Assembly: GCA_032111745.1 (NCBI GenBank) | Contig: JAULUH010000015.1 | Location: 1 to 41,372, forward strand | Origin: JAULUH01 sp032111745 | Lineage (GTDB): Bacteria; Chloroflexota; Anaerolineae; JAAEKA01 | Reading direction: 5' to 3' | DNA: 41,372 nt | Part shown: positions 1-7,821 of the stretch, one piece after another | Layout of the letters: every line of letters starts with the position of its first letter | Position numbering within the stretch: position 1 is the stretch's first letter | Notes under the pieces: generated by a model | What the model saw: only the letters and a program-made list of their open reading frames with translations | Database searches by the model: none | What the model was told of the DNA's origin: nothing | Position numbers and translations under genes: made by a program

Positions 1-122
1 GTAATCAGTACATCCGGGTAAACCTGTCGCAGCACAGACTCTGCGGCCGCCAATTTGACCGGGTTGGTGGAGCCCACGGCCACCTGGCCAACCGGCCCCT
101 GGTTGTCCTGGGCGCGAGTCAT
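1..122 (-). CDS. YjjX-like inosine/xanthosine triphosphatase, 5' part only
   Basis: Only the first 40 codons are inside the window; the gene runs off the left edge. The visible N-terminus reads MTRAQDNQGPVGQVAV then GSTNPVKLAAAES. The GSTNPVK element near residues 17-23 is typical of the start of YjjX-family non-canonical NTP phosphatases (house-cleaning hydrolysis of ITP/XTP), where the Asn and Lys sit in the nucleotide pocket. The ATG overlaps the stop codon of the upstream HD gene as ATGA, so the two are translationally coupled. With cinA and the HD protein it would form a nucleotide-sanitation group. The family call rests on one short motif; a related Ham1/Maf-like NTPase is possible. Confidence 0.55.
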   Translation of the reverse strand, partial: MTRAQDNQGPVGQVAVGSTNPVKLAAAESVLRQVYPDVLI

Positions 123-748
123 GCCGGCACCTCCCCGGGTTGGCCGGAGCGATCATGCCGGGCCAATAACCGTTGGGCCAGGCCAGCGCTCCAGGGCGAG
201 CGCCAGGGATGGCTGCCAACAGTCTGCCAAAACTCGCCCAGGTTGCGCCGGCCGGCCTCCTCGTAGCCGGCGGCCTGGATCAGCATGTCCAGGCGATCGG
301 CGTCACGGGCCAGCTGAGCTTCGATGGTGGTGCCGGCCTCGAACTCCTCCCACAGCGTCTGCCAGGCAGGTGCAAAGGGCAGTCGGGCCAGGATATCTGC
401 CAGGGCCTGGCGCTCAGCTGCCTGCTTGGCGCCTGGTGGCAGATAGTTACTGGCTGGACCTGGCAAGTCGCCGAGCACCGACTCGGCCAGGTCGTGTAGC
501 AGGCACATGGACAGCAGCCGGCCCACATCCACCGGCTCCTGGTGCAGCTCTGCCAGGGCCAGGGCCACCAGGGCCACTCCCCAGGAGTGGGCGGCCACGC
601 TCTCTGCCTCGCCGGCCGGCACCCCGCGTAGCAGCCAGCCGGCCCGAGGTATTCCCTTCAGCCGTACCATGGCACCGGCCAGGCTATCCCATTCCACAGC
701 CGGCGGATGACCAGGAGTGGCTTCAGGCGGCATGAAACGTTGGGACAC
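119..748 (-). CDS. HD-domain phosphohydrolase, YfbR/HDDC2-like (probable 5'-deoxynucleotidase)
   Basis: 209 aa starting at a GTG preceded by AAGGA and GGAG. The HD signature is complete: a first His in the segment ESVAAHSW (about residue 54), the His-Asp pair in LLHDLAE (about 85-86) and the distal Asp in RDADRLDML (about 150). This spacing fits the compact HD proteins related to YfbR and human HDDC2, which dephosphorylate deoxynucleoside 5'-monophosphates with a divalent metal in the cytosol. The gene follows cinA after 6 bases and overlaps the next NTPase gene by 4, so it lies in an operon. The exact substrate cannot be read from sequence. Confidence 0.75.
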   Translation of the reverse strand: MSQRFMPPEATPGHPPAVEWDSLAGAMVRLKGIPRAGWLLRGVPAGEAESVAAHSWGVALVALALAELHQEPVDVGRLLSMCLLHDLAESVLGDLPGPASNYLPPGAKQAAERQALADILARLPFAPAWQTLWEEFEAGTTIEAQLARDADRLDMLIQAAGYEEAGRRNLGEFWQTVGSHPWRSPWSAGLAQRLLARHDRSGQPGEVPA

Positions 749-754
749 TAATCC

Positions 755-1981
755 TTACTCCAACAGGTGCAGGCGCAGCAGGTTCAGGGCAGCGTTGCCG
801 GACCAGCGCCGGGCCAGCTCATCTATGCCGCCGACATCGAAGCGAGTCACCTGAACCCCATCAGCCGTGGCCAGGGCCACAAAGGTCTCGCCGCGATAGG
901 ATCCGTAGGGCCCGGCTGCCGGGTCGAGGGTGCCGCAGGCAGCCAGCGCCAGGCTGGCCTCGCCACCGCCCAGCAGCCAGCGAGCGCAGCGCTCCGCAGC
1001 CTGCGGGCTGACCAGGGCCGCACCCTCCAGGGGCAGCAGGCCTGGATCGTCCACCACCCGCGCCAGGCGCACCACGTGGCTGCCCTCAGGCGCCGACAGC
1101 ATCCTCCGGGCCAGGTCGCCGCCCGTGTTCGTCTCCAGCAACGCCAGCGTCTGTCCTGCCCGGCCCAGGAGGCGCACCACCGCGCCCTCCAGTGGCTCCT
1201 CACCTTCCCCATAGATGGCGTGGCCCAGGCGGCTGTGGATCTCCCCGGCCACCTGGTCGATCATGGCCTCGGCTTCGGCGGCGCCGGCCGCCCGGGCGGT
1301 GATGCGGATATCCACCTGGCCCAGGTGTGCGGCCAGGCCAACCGTGGGGTTGCTCATGCGCATATAATCCTCGATGCGGGCATCGATCACGCTCTCCCCC
1401 AGCCCGACCGTACGCAGCACCCGGGCCTTGATGGTCACCCTGTCCGGACCCAGTCGCTCGGCCAGCAGGGGCTCCACCGACTCCTGCATCAGGTGCTTCA
1501 TCTCCCGCGGCACCCCGGGCAGGCAGATCAAGAGGGCTGGCTGGCGGTGGGGGCGCTCCACTTCGACGACAAAGCCCGGTGCCGTCCCCACAGGGTTTGG
1601 TATTGGCTGCGCGCCTACCGGCAGGAAGGCCTGGCGCCGGTTGTTTTCCCCTACGGTGCGGCCCCAACGGGCAAACAGGGCCTGGATGCCGGCCCAGCAC
1701 TCCTCGTGCAGGGCAAGCTCGCGGCCAGTGGCCTGTGCGGCGGCGTCGCGCGTCACGTCGTCCACGGTGGGCCCCAATCCGCCGGTGACCAGCACCAGGT
1801 CGGAGCGTTCCAGACCCTGCCGCATCACCGCGGCGATGCGCGCCAGGTTGTCGCCCACCGAGGTCTTGTAGAATACGTTGACTCCCAGGTCGCGCAGGCG
1901 TCGCGCCATCCAGGCTGCGTTGGTATCCACGATCTCGCCGAGTAAGATCTCGGTGCCCGTGGTGATTAGCTCAGAATCCAT
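755..1981 (-). CDS. cinA: CinA-family protein with degenerate C-terminal amidase domain
   Basis: 408 aa. The N-terminal MoCF-binding-like domain (about residues 1-170) is well preserved: ITTGTEILLGEIVDTN at the start and TGGLGPTVDDVTRD near 66-79, features of CinA COG1058 domains that hydrolyse ADP-ribose and related pyrophosphates. The C-terminal part aligns in position with the nicotinamide-nucleotide amidase domain, but the catalytic ESCTGG motif reads ETNTGG, so the nucleophile Ser is Thr, and the later Tyr/Lys and TGIAGPGG elements are not recognisable. I infer the amidase half is inactive or altered. No clear Shine-Dalgarno precedes the ATG; it starts 16 bases after the CpXC gene and is probably translated by coupling. 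Length is normal for CinA. Confidence 0.88.
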   Translation of the reverse strand: MDSELITTGTEILLGEIVDTNAAWMARRLRDLGVNVFYKTSVGDNLARIAAVMRQGLERSDLVLVTGGLGPTVDDVTRDAAAQATGRELALHEECWAGIQALFARWGRTVGENNRRQAFLPVGAQPIPNPVGTAPGFVVEVERPHRQPALLICLPGVPREMKHLMQESVEPLLAERLGPDRVTIKARVLRTVGLGESVIDARIEDYMRMSNPTVGLAAHLGQVDIRITARAAGAAEAEAMIDQVAGEIHSRLGHAIYGEGEEPLEGAVVRLLGRAGQTLALLETNTGGDLARRMLSAPEGSHVVRLARVVDDPGLLPLEGAALVSPQAAERCARWLLGGGEASLALAACGTLDPAAGPYGSYRGETFVALATADGVQVTRFDVGGIDELARRWSGNAALNLLRLHLLE

Positions 1982-1997
1982 ATGGTGGACGGCCGGG

Positions 1998-3506
1998 CTA
2001 GCGCATCAGCTGCGCCTGGGAGCGAATCTGGCGCAGCCGCGCGGCCAGCTCCTGGTCGGCCTCGCCCTCCAGTTGCTTGATCAGGGCCCCCATGGTCTCG
2101 ATCAGCTGATCCGTGACCTGGTCCCGGCGCTCAGACAACAGCTTGCGGGTCTCGCCCGGGTACTCGGCGTTGAGCAGCTGGTTGATGAAGGTGAACTCAG
2201 GGGGGGCATCTTCCTGGATGGCCGCCACCGCCGCGTCCCACACCTCCTGCATCCGGCGCACGGCCGCCGTGGCACCCTGGCGCTCGGCCTGGTCCAGGTT
2301 GGCCGCCAGCACGCTCAGGAAGTTCTGATCGATCAGTGCGGCCCGTTCGGACACCGCCTGGCGGATGTCGCTGGCAGCCAGGATTTCGGACAGCAGCTGC
2401 GACGACTCCTGCAGGATGGCCTGCTGCAACTGGTCCAACTGCTGGGTAAAGGCGAGGATGTGGCTGCGCAGGTCCATCAGGCGCTGGGCCTCGACCTCGT
2501 TGCCTTGCGCTTTGGCGGACTCTGCGCGCTGGGTCAGCTCTTGAAAGAAGCCATAGTCGGCCAGGGGGCGGCCGGCAGTGATCAGGGCATCGACTACCCG
2601 GTCGTTCTCTGCGGCCACCACCATGTCCAGCAGCTGGCTGGGCGTGGTATTGGCCTTGAGCTGGGCCACGGCGGCGCGTTGCTTCTGCACACCCTGGCCC
2701 CAGGTGGTCAGCTCGATCAGGCGTTCGCGCAGCTGCATCAGGCTGGCTACGCTCTCCTGGTCGCCGGAGGACGCCGCCGAGCTGGCCAAGGCCTGCAGCA
2801 GGCCGAAGAACTCGTCGTCCATGTCGGCATCACGGTCGGCCGCCAGGATGCGCAAGCCCTCAGGATCCTGGAGGGCGATCAGGGCCTGCTCCAGCAGTTG
2901 CAGCTGGCGTCGCTGGCGATCGATCATCTCCCGGGTAACGCCCTCGTGCTCCAGGACTGCCTCCAGCAGGCTCTGATAGGAGAGAAACTGCTTGGGGGTC
3001 AGCATGTAGCCACGCCGCGCCTCGGGCGGCAGGCCGTCCATGAGCCGTTTGCTGAGCTGGCCGATGACCTCCTGCTGGCGGTTGACTCCCACCTGCTCAG
3101 GCACGTAGATCCCCAGAAAGCTGTGCGCAGGATCGTGATAGAGCAGCGGCGAGGAGATGGCCCCCCCCGTGCCGCAGCGCGGGCACACAGCCATGTTGAG
3201 CTGTCCACTCAGCAGGATCGACTTCAGCACGGGGTCCTGGCCCACGTCGACGATACTGAATACCTGAACGGGGTAAGGGGTGCCGCAGTTCGGGCAGTTG
3301 ATACCCACCAACTGGGGCGGGAAGGCCAGCTTGATCTGCTGTCCCGCCATCTCCGATGGCGCCTCTGGCTGCAGCTCTTCCGGAGCGGCGGCCTCGACCG
3401 AGGGAGCAGGTCCCACGGCAGGCGTGGACTCCTCGGCTGGCGCCTCAGGGCGCTCGCTGGCGGGCTGGCGGGCTGGTCGATAACCTTTGGGGGTAAGAAT
3501 AGTCAC
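1998..3506 (-). CDS. CpXC-domain protein
   Basis: 502 aa from a GTG start with AAGAGG 8 bases upstream. A longer frame reaches 3566, but the promoter -10 hexamer lies at 3565-3570, so the extra 20 codons cannot be transcribed. A Pro/Ala/Glu-rich low-complexity stretch (about residues 10-52) precedes a zinc-ribbon CpXC domain with Cys71-x-x-Cys74 in NCPNCGTPYP and Cys108-x-x-Cys111 in VCPRCGTGG. From about residue 190 onwards the protein is almost entirely helical, rich in Gln, Leu and Glu, probably coiled coil. CpXC proteins have no settled function. The position between panC and cinA gives no clear metabolic clue. Confidence 0.8.
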   Translation of the reverse strand: MTILTPKGYRPARQPASERPEAPAEESTPAVGPAPSVEAAAPEELQPEAPSEMAGQQIKLAFPPQLVGINCPNCGTPYPVQVFSIVDVGQDPVLKSILLSGQLNMAVCPRCGTGGAISSPLLYHDPAHSFLGIYVPEQVGVNRQQEVIGQLSKRLMDGLPPEARRGYMLTPKQFLSYQSLLEAVLEHEGVTREMIDRQRRQLQLLEQALIALQDPEGLRILAADRDADMDDEFFGLLQALASSAASSGDQESVASLMQLRERLIELTTWGQGVQKQRAAVAQLKANTTPSQLLDMVVAAENDRVVDALITAGRPLADYGFFQELTQRAESAKAQGNEVEAQRLMDLRSHILAFTQQLDQLQQAILQESSQLLSEILAASDIRQAVSERAALIDQNFLSVLAANLDQAERQGATAAVRRMQEVWDAAVAAIQEDAPPEFTFINQLLNAEYPGETRKLLSERRDQVTDQLIETMGALIKQLEGEADQELAARLRQIRSQAQLMR

Positions 3507-3564
3507 GGAAAAACCTCTTGTCTTCGAGTTTAAAAATCTCGCCTGGGGATCGTTGGCCGTCCGC

Positions 3565-3593
3565 ATTGTACCGCAGGTCGCAGGTGATGTCGA
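3565..3593 (-). promoter_or_regulatory. sigma70-type promoter of the CpXC-cinA-HD operon
   Basis: On the minus strand, TCGACA (-35, 3593-3588), a 17-base spacer and TACAAT (-10, 3570-3565). It lies 59 bases ahead of the GTG start at 3506 and rules out the longer reading frame of that gene. Confidence 0.6.
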
Positions 3594-3662
3594 ACTACGC
3601 CGGGCCCGCTAGAGATCTCTGGCCAGCACCCCTCAGCGCTGGCAGCTAGCCTGGCCCCAGGG

Positions 3663-4499
3663 TCAGGCTTGGAGCAGGATGTTGTCGATGAGCCGGGCGC
3701 GGCCGATACGCACCGCCATGGAGACCAGAACGGGGCCGTCGACGTGATCCACCTCGACCAGGGTCCGGGCATCGGCGATGCTCACGTAGTCCATCTCGGC
3801 CAGGGGCTCGGCCGCCAGGTTCTCCAGGGCACGGCGTCGCAGCCCCTCGGCGTCGCGCTGGCCGGCCCGATAGGCCTCTTCGACGGCCTGCAGGCTGCGG
3901 AAAAGCACGGGCGCTGCTGCGCGCTGGGCCGGCGTGAGGTAGCTGTTGCGGCTGCTCATAGCCAGGCCGTCGGGCTCACGCACGGTAGCGCAGACGACGA
4001 TCTCGAGAGGAAAATTGAGATCCTCCACCATCTGCTGGATCACCCGCACCTGCTGCGCGTCCTTCTGTCCGAAATAGGCCCGCTGCGGCTGGACCAGGTT
4101 GAAGAGCTTGGCCACCACCGTGGCCACACCCTTGAAATGGCCCGGCCGCCGGGCGCCTTCCAGGAGTTGTGACAGCTGCTCCACCTGCACGTAGGTCTGG
4201 AAGTCTGGCGGGTAGATCTCAGCCGCCTCGGGGATGAACACCAGGTCAACTCCGGCGGCCTCCAGGAGGGCCTTATCCCTTTCCAGGTCACGCGGATAGC
4301 TGGCAAGGTCCTCAGAGGGGCCGAACTGGGTCGGGTTGACAAAGATAGTGGCCACCACGGAGGCGCATTCAACACGGGCGCGCTGCGCCAGCGCCAGATG
4401 GCCGGCGTGCAGATACCCCATGGTAGGAGCCAGCCCTACCGGCTCCTCCAGCCTCGGCCGCGCCAGTCTGAGGCTGGCGATCGTGCGCACAACTTCCAT
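3663..4499 (-). CDS. panC: pantothenate synthetase
   Basis: 278 aa; ATP-dependent condensation of pantoate and beta-alanine to pantothenate, the last step of vitamin B5 synthesis, cytosolic. The start at MEVVRTIASL was chosen because AGGAG lies 6 bases upstream; a frame extending 22 codons further has no support. Family signatures are intact: PTMGYLHAGH at residues 25-34 (the HIGH-like nucleotide motif), FVNPTQFGPSEDL, FGQKDAQQ (the KDxQQ pantoate/ATP motif) and SSRNSYL (KMSKS-equivalent loop). Divergent from coaX, which acts next in the pathway to CoA, with the two genes separated by about 280 bases that hold the panC promoter. Confidence 0.96.
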   Translation of the reverse strand: MEVVRTIASLRLARPRLEEPVGLAPTMGYLHAGHLALAQRARVECASVVATIFVNPTQFGPSEDLASYPRDLERDKALLEAAGVDLVFIPEAAEIYPPDFQTYVQVEQLSQLLEGARRPGHFKGVATVVAKLFNLVQPQRAYFGQKDAQQVRVIQQMVEDLNFPLEIVVCATVREPDGLAMSSRNSYLTPAQRAAAPVLFRSLQAVEEAYRAGQRDAEGLRRRALENLAAEPLAEMDYVSIADARTLVEVDHVDGPVLVSMAVRIGRARLIDNILLQA

Positions 4500-4606
4500 G
4501 GTCCACTCCTGGTCAGGGACAGGCCACCGGGCCCACAGAGGCTCGCTGCCACAAAGCGGCATCAAAGTGATCGGCGCCTTTCCCCTGGAGGACTGGCGCC
4601 GTTTTT

Positions 4607-4635
4607 ATTCTACGTGCAAAACCCGACCGTGTCAA
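4607..4635 (-). promoter_or_regulatory. promoter of panC
   Basis: Minus-strand TTGACA (4635-4630), 17-base spacer, TAGAAT (4612-4607): five of six -10 bases and all -35 bases match consensus. A short inverted repeat CGGCGCC/GGCGCCG (4573-4601) lies just downstream in the leader; its role is unclear. Confidence 0.75.
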
Positions 4636-4780
4636 ACAGGTTAGCCGGACTTTGTCGTTGGCGGCGACCTGTGATACCTTGCTAGCCATAGCACCGCTGT
4701 GCCGATAGGCAGGCTAATCCTGAGCCCCAGGCCCGCTCCGTAACCGTTCCCCGCCTGCACCAGGCCGATAGGAGGTCGGC

Positions 4781-5551
4781 ATGCTCCTCTGTCTCGACAT
4801 CGGAAACACCAACATCGTCCTGGGCCTGTACGATGGCCCGGCGCTGGCCTCCCACTTCCGGCTCAGCACCGTGCACGACGCCACCACGGACGAATACGGC
4901 GTGTGGCTTGGCCACATGATGGAACGGGCGCGTGTCCTTCCGGCAGACCTGACCGGAGTCGTCCTGTGCAGCGTCGTGCCCCGGCTCACCCAGACCTTCG
5001 ACGAGGTATGCGCGGAGTATCTCGGCCGAACGCCGCTGCACGTCGACACGACGCTCGACCTCGGCATCCAGCTGCAGGTGGACCGGCCGCAGGAGGTGGG
5101 GGCTGATCGAATCGTCAATTGCGTGGCAGCTCAGGCCAGGTTTGGCGGCCCGGCGTGCGTGGTGGACTTTGGCACAGCCACCAAGTTCGACGCTATCTCC
5201 GCAAGTGGGGCCTTCATCGGCGGCGCCATAGCCCCCGGGCTGGGCATCGCCTCAGAGGCCCTGTTCACCCGGGCCAGTAAGCTGTACCGGGTATCTCTCG
5301 CTCCGCCGCCGCGAGCCATCGGCCGCAACACGGTTGAGGCCATGCAGTCAGGCACCTTCCTCGGATATCTGTGTCTGGTGGAGGGTATGGTCGCCCGCTT
5401 TGCCGAGGAGCTCGGCCCTGGCATGAAGACCATTGCCACCGGAGGGCTGGCCGCGTTGGTTACGCCGCACATACCCGCCTTACAGCACGTCGAGCCCTGG
5501 CTGACCCTGGAAGGCCTGCGCATCGTGTGGGAGCTAAACCGTTCCTCCTGA
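4781..5551 (+). CDS. coaX: type III pantothenate kinase
   Basis: 256 aa; ATP-dependent phosphorylation of pantothenate, first committed step of CoA synthesis. AGGAGG stands 5 bases before the ATG. The ASKHA-fold motifs are visible: DIGNTNIVLG at residues 6-15 (phosphate 1), GADRIVN near 107 (pantothenate pocket), DFGTATKFD near 129 (phosphate 2) and GGAIAPGLG. The usual Thr in DFGTATT is Lys here, a small deviation. Length is normal. It is divergent from panC; a weak candidate promoter (TTGTCG at 4652, TACCTT at 4675, 17-base spacer) lies upstream. Confidence 0.95.
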   Translation: MLLCLDIGNTNIVLGLYDGPALASHFRLSTVHDATTDEYGVWLGHMMERARVLPADLTGVVLCSVVPRLTQTFDEVCAEYLGRTPLHVDTTLDLGIQLQVDRPQEVGADRIVNCVAAQARFGGPACVVDFGTATKFDAISASGAFIGGAIAPGLGIASEALFTRASKLYRVSLAPPPRAIGRNTVEAMQSGTFLGYLCLVEGMVARFAEELGPGMKTIATGGLAALVTPHIPALQHVEPWLTLEGLRIVWELNRSS

Positions 5552-5557
5552 TGGCGT

Positions 5558-5857
5558 TCAACCATAAGGCTGCCGGATCGCGCGATAGGCCAGCGTCCAC
5601 ACTGTCGACTCATAGGCCAGGTAGAGACCGCTTATCAAGAGCAGCGGCCCCAGGAAGAGCGCCAGTCCCACAGGAAGGCCAGCCAGTCCAGCCGCCACAG
5701 GGGACTCGGTCACGCGATATACCAGCGCGGCCAGGCCGCCACCAAATAGCAGCGCCGCCCCTCCGCCTGCCCGGCCACTGCTAACTGGCACCCGATCCTG
5801 CCAGTGGCTCCACGTTTTCAAAATCTTAAGTGAAAATGTCTTGACATTCCGCCGCAA
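5558..5857 (-). CDS. small putative membrane protein, unrecognised
   Basis: Up to 99 codons, converging on coaX with a 6-base gap. The deduced protein has two hydrophobic stretches, one around GGGAALLFGGGLAALVY and one around LPVGLALFLGPLLLISG, and ends in a charged tail, as expected for a two-pass membrane protein. The most upstream start is TTG at 5857, which overlaps the consensus plus-strand promoter at 5841-5869; a GTG in the segment DRVPVSSG, about 22 codons further in, has a better purine-rich site before it and is a likelier start. No family is recognised. It could be a chance open frame in GC-rich DNA, but the hydrophobic pattern and tight convergent packing favour a gene. Confidence 0.45.
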   Translation of the reverse strand: MRRNVKTFSLKILKTWSHWQDRVPVSSGRAGGGAALLFGGGLAALVYRVTESPVAAGLAGLPVGLALFLGPLLLISGLYLAYESTVWTLAYRAIRQPYG

Positions 5858-5869
5858 TTAGGGTATATT
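5841..5869 (+). promoter_or_regulatory. consensus promoter of the HAD hydrolase gene
   Basis: TTGACA (5841-5846), 17-base spacer, TATATT (5864-5869). Transcription would start near 5876, leaving a leader of about 100 bases that contains a perfect 11-bp hairpin. Confidence 0.8.
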
Positions 5870-5921
5870 ACGTCTAGAGGGTTGGCCACTGGGCGCAGGC
5901 GGCTGGCTGGCCCGCTATTTA

Positions 5922-5951
5922 GTGCCGGGCACTCGCGCAGGTGCCCGGCAC
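5922..5951 (+). repeat. perfect 11-bp inverted repeat in the HAD gene leader
   Basis: GTGCCGGGCAC (5922-5932), loop of 8, GTGCCCGGCAC (5941-5951), followed by CTATTTTAAC. The stem is very stable and lies between promoter and start codon. The T-rich tail is short, so it is at best a weak intrinsic terminator; it may instead block or stabilise the leader. Confidence 0.7.
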
Positions 5952-5977
5952 CTATTTTAACATGCAGGAGACCAGTT

Positions 5978-6604
5978 GTGAAGGCGGTGATCTTTGACGT
6001 CGGGCGTGTGCTGGTGCACTGGGAGCCGGCGGTCGTCCTCCAAAGCGTACACCAGGTCAGCCAGGTGACCGTCGATCGGCTACACGAGCTCTGGCACGCG
6101 GTCGACCACGACATCGGCACCGGTGCCATGGGCCGGCACGCGTTCCATCGCTACCTCGTCGAGCAGGCCGGTACCACGGCCGACTGGGACAGGTTCTTCA
6201 GCGCGTTCTGCCGGGGCCTGTGCCGCCACGACGACATGCTGGCCTATGCTGCGGGCCTGCACGCCAGTGGCGTGCCCGTCGGCATCATCAGCAACACCAA
6301 CGACGTGCACACAGTTTGGCTGCGGGAGCACATCCCCGAGCTTGCCCGGTTCCCGGCCGTGGTGTATAGCTCCGATGTGGGGTTGCTTAAGCCCGACCCG
6401 GCGATCTTTCAGGTAGCTCTGGAGCGCCTGGCCACACCTCCTGATGATGCGCTCTTCGTAGATGATATTGCGGAATACGTGGCTGCGGCCCGAACCCTCG
6501 GCTTGGCTGGCGTCGTGCACGTCAGCTCGCCACAGACTCAGGCTGCCGTCGACCGCTGGCTGGCCAGGTCGGAGGCCAGCGCCGAGCGCGTGGAATCACC
6601 TTGA
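5978..6604 (+). CDS. HAD-superfamily hydrolase, subfamily IA (YihX-like phosphatase)
   Basis: 208 aa from a GTG with AGGAG 7 bases upstream; a longer in-frame extension back to 5882 would read through the leader hairpin and is unlikely. Motif I is IFDVGRVL (Asp7; the second acid replaced by Gly, as is usual in the YihX-like DxG branch), motif II is SNTND (Ser105), motif III is LLKPDPAIF (Lys138) and motif IV is FVDDIAEY (Asp162-Asp163). A helical cap of about 75 residues sits between motifs I and II. Members dephosphorylate sugar phosphates or nucleotides; the substrate here is unknown. It has its own strong promoter and converges on the ABC ATPase gene. Confidence 0.88.
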   Translation: MKAVIFDVGRVLVHWEPAVVLQSVHQVSQVTVDRLHELWHAVDHDIGTGAMGRHAFHRYLVEQAGTTADWDRFFSAFCRGLCRHDDMLAYAAGLHASGVPVGIISNTNDVHTVWLREHIPELARFPAVVYSSDVGLLKPDPAIFQVALERLATPPDDALFVDDIAEYVAAARTLGLAGVVHVSSPQTQAAVDRWLARSEASAERVESP

Positions 6605-6651
6605 GTCTTCCCATGGTGATGCACGCGCTCTGCGATGTTCACCCCCCCGGC

Positions 6652-7647
6652 CTAGGAGACCGTCTCAACCTCGTCTTCAGCCCGCAGCTCTTTGCCGGTC
6701 AACGCCATGAAGACGTCCTCCAGCGTCACGCTGTTGCCGCTGCCGTTGGCTACCTGGGCCTTGAGCTCAGCTGGCGTGCCCATCGCCACCATCTTGCCGT
6801 CGTGGATGATCGCCACGCGATCGCAAAGCTCGTCAGCCTCGATCATATCATGGGTCGTCAACAGGATGGTGGCGTCATGGTTGTCCCGCAACTCCTCCAC
6901 GAAGGCCTGCACCTCGCGCTTGGAGCGGGGGTCAAGCCCGGTGGTTGGCTCGTCCAGGAGTAGCAGCACGGGCGACGTCAACAGGGCCCGGGCGATGGCT
7001 ATCTTCTGTTGCTGGCCGCGCGACAGGTTCTCCATCGACTGGTTGAGGGTCCGCTCCGGCAGGTCCAGCCGCTTGAGGATGCGCCGCGCTTCGGGCCCAG
7101 CCTCGGCCGGCGACAGCCCATAGAGTCGAGCAGCGTACATCAGGTTCTCCATGGGGGAGAGCTTCTTGAAGAAGGCGGCCTCGACCGATACCCGGTTAAT
7201 CAGCCGCTTCACAGCCATCTCGTGCTGCAGAACGTCCATGCCGAACACCTCCACCCGGCCACTGTCGGGCACCAACAGGGTGCTGACGCAACGGATCAGG
7301 GTGGATTTGCCCGAGCCGTTGGGGCCGAGGATGCCAAAGATCTCTCCCCGACGGATAGTCAGGCTGACGTCATCGACAGCCACCACTTGCTTTTCCGGCT
7401 TGGTCTGGCCGTTCTGCCCATTGGCCTCTGGTGTGGAGTCGCTTGCGCTGCGTCGCAGGATAGCCTTCCAGCCCGGAAACTCGCGCTCCTTGCCGAATAC
7501 CTTGCGAAGGTGCAGCACCGACAGGGCGGCGTCGGGATAGGCTTGGTCCACAGTGAATACTCCGGGATTGTCAACAGGTGCCTCATGGCCATCGGAGGCC
7601 GGTAGGGTCTTGCCAGTTCCAGTGTCATAGGTGATGATCTTGATCAT
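6652..7647 (-). CDS. ABC transporter ATP-binding protein, DrrA/CcmA type
   Basis: 331 aa with GGAGGAAG 6 bases before the ATG. The nucleotide-binding domain is complete: Walker A GPNGSGKST (108-116), signature LSRGQQQK (208-212 core, the usual second Gly being Arg), Walker B LLLLDEPTTGLDP (from 228) and His266 in TTHDMIEADE. The C-terminal segment SVTLEDVFMALTG is typical of exporter ATPases of the drug/lipid type. Unusual is a roughly 90-residue N-terminal part with an insert (about 55-87) before the first strand. No permease gene is adjacent; the flanking gene converges on it. The long structured leader suggests it is induced by translational stress, as is known for some antibiotic-efflux ABC genes. 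Confidence 0.9.
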   Translation of the reverse strand: MIKIITYDTGTGKTLPASDGHEAPVDNPGVFTVDQAYPDAALSVLHLRKVFGKEREFPGWKAILRRSASDSTPEANGQNGQTKPEKQVVAVDDVSLTIRRGEIFGILGPNGSGKSTLIRCVSTLLVPDSGRVEVFGMDVLQHEMAVKRLINRVSVEAAFFKKLSPMENLMYAARLYGLSPAEAGPEARRILKRLDLPERTLNQSMENLSRGQQQKIAIARALLTSPVLLLLDEPTTGLDPRSKREVQAFVEELRDNHDATILLTTHDMIEADELCDRVAIIHDGKMVAMGTPAELKAQVANGSGNSVTLEDVFMALTGKELRAEDEVETVS

Positions 7648-7697
7648 GATCTTCCTCCAGACCCGCCCATGGTATCTCTATGGCGAGGTGCGCAGCA

Positions 7698-7749
7698 CCC
7701 AAAAAGAGACGGCCGTGGGCATCGATCTTGCGCATCGCCTACGGCCGTC
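7698..7749 (-). terminator. intrinsic terminator 2 in the ABC leader
   Basis: GACGGCCGTAGGC (arm from 7749) pairs with GCCCACGGCCGTC with one mismatch, followed by TCTTTTT (7707-7701). It lies about 50 bases upstream of the ABC start codon, so termination here would prevent expression. Confidence 0.6.
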
Positions 7750-7751
7750 GG

Positions 7752-7798
7752 AAAAACAAACGGCCGTGGGCGCTTTTCAGGGTGCTGCCCACGGCCGT
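7752..7798 (-). terminator. intrinsic terminator 1 in the ABC leader
   Basis: ACGGCCGTGGGC (7798-7787), 15-base loop, GCCCACGGCCGT (7771-7760): a perfect 12-bp stem, then TTGTTTTT (7759-7752). It starts 23 bases after the leader ORF stop codon. Confidence 0.7.
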
Positions 7799-7821
7799 CA
7801 GACTTTACGATAACTCGACGG

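Noticed and set aside
1878..3533. Long open frame on the plus strand opposite the CpXC gene
   Set aside because: Composition is Gln/His/Leu-rich without motifs; the minus strand has a recognisable zinc ribbon, promoter and ribosome site. It is a shadow of GC-rich codon use.
4573..4601. CGGCGCC/GGCGCCG inverted repeat followed by TTTTTA as a plus-strand terminator
   Set aside because: No plus-strand gene precedes it, the stem is only 7 bp with a 15-base loop, and the T run belongs to the panC promoter region.
7709..7798. Four spaced copies of an 8-bp palindrome as a possible CRISPR-like array
   Set aside because: Units are too short, spacing is uneven (24, 11 and 23 bases) and each pair is followed by a T run, which fits terminators; no cas genes are present.
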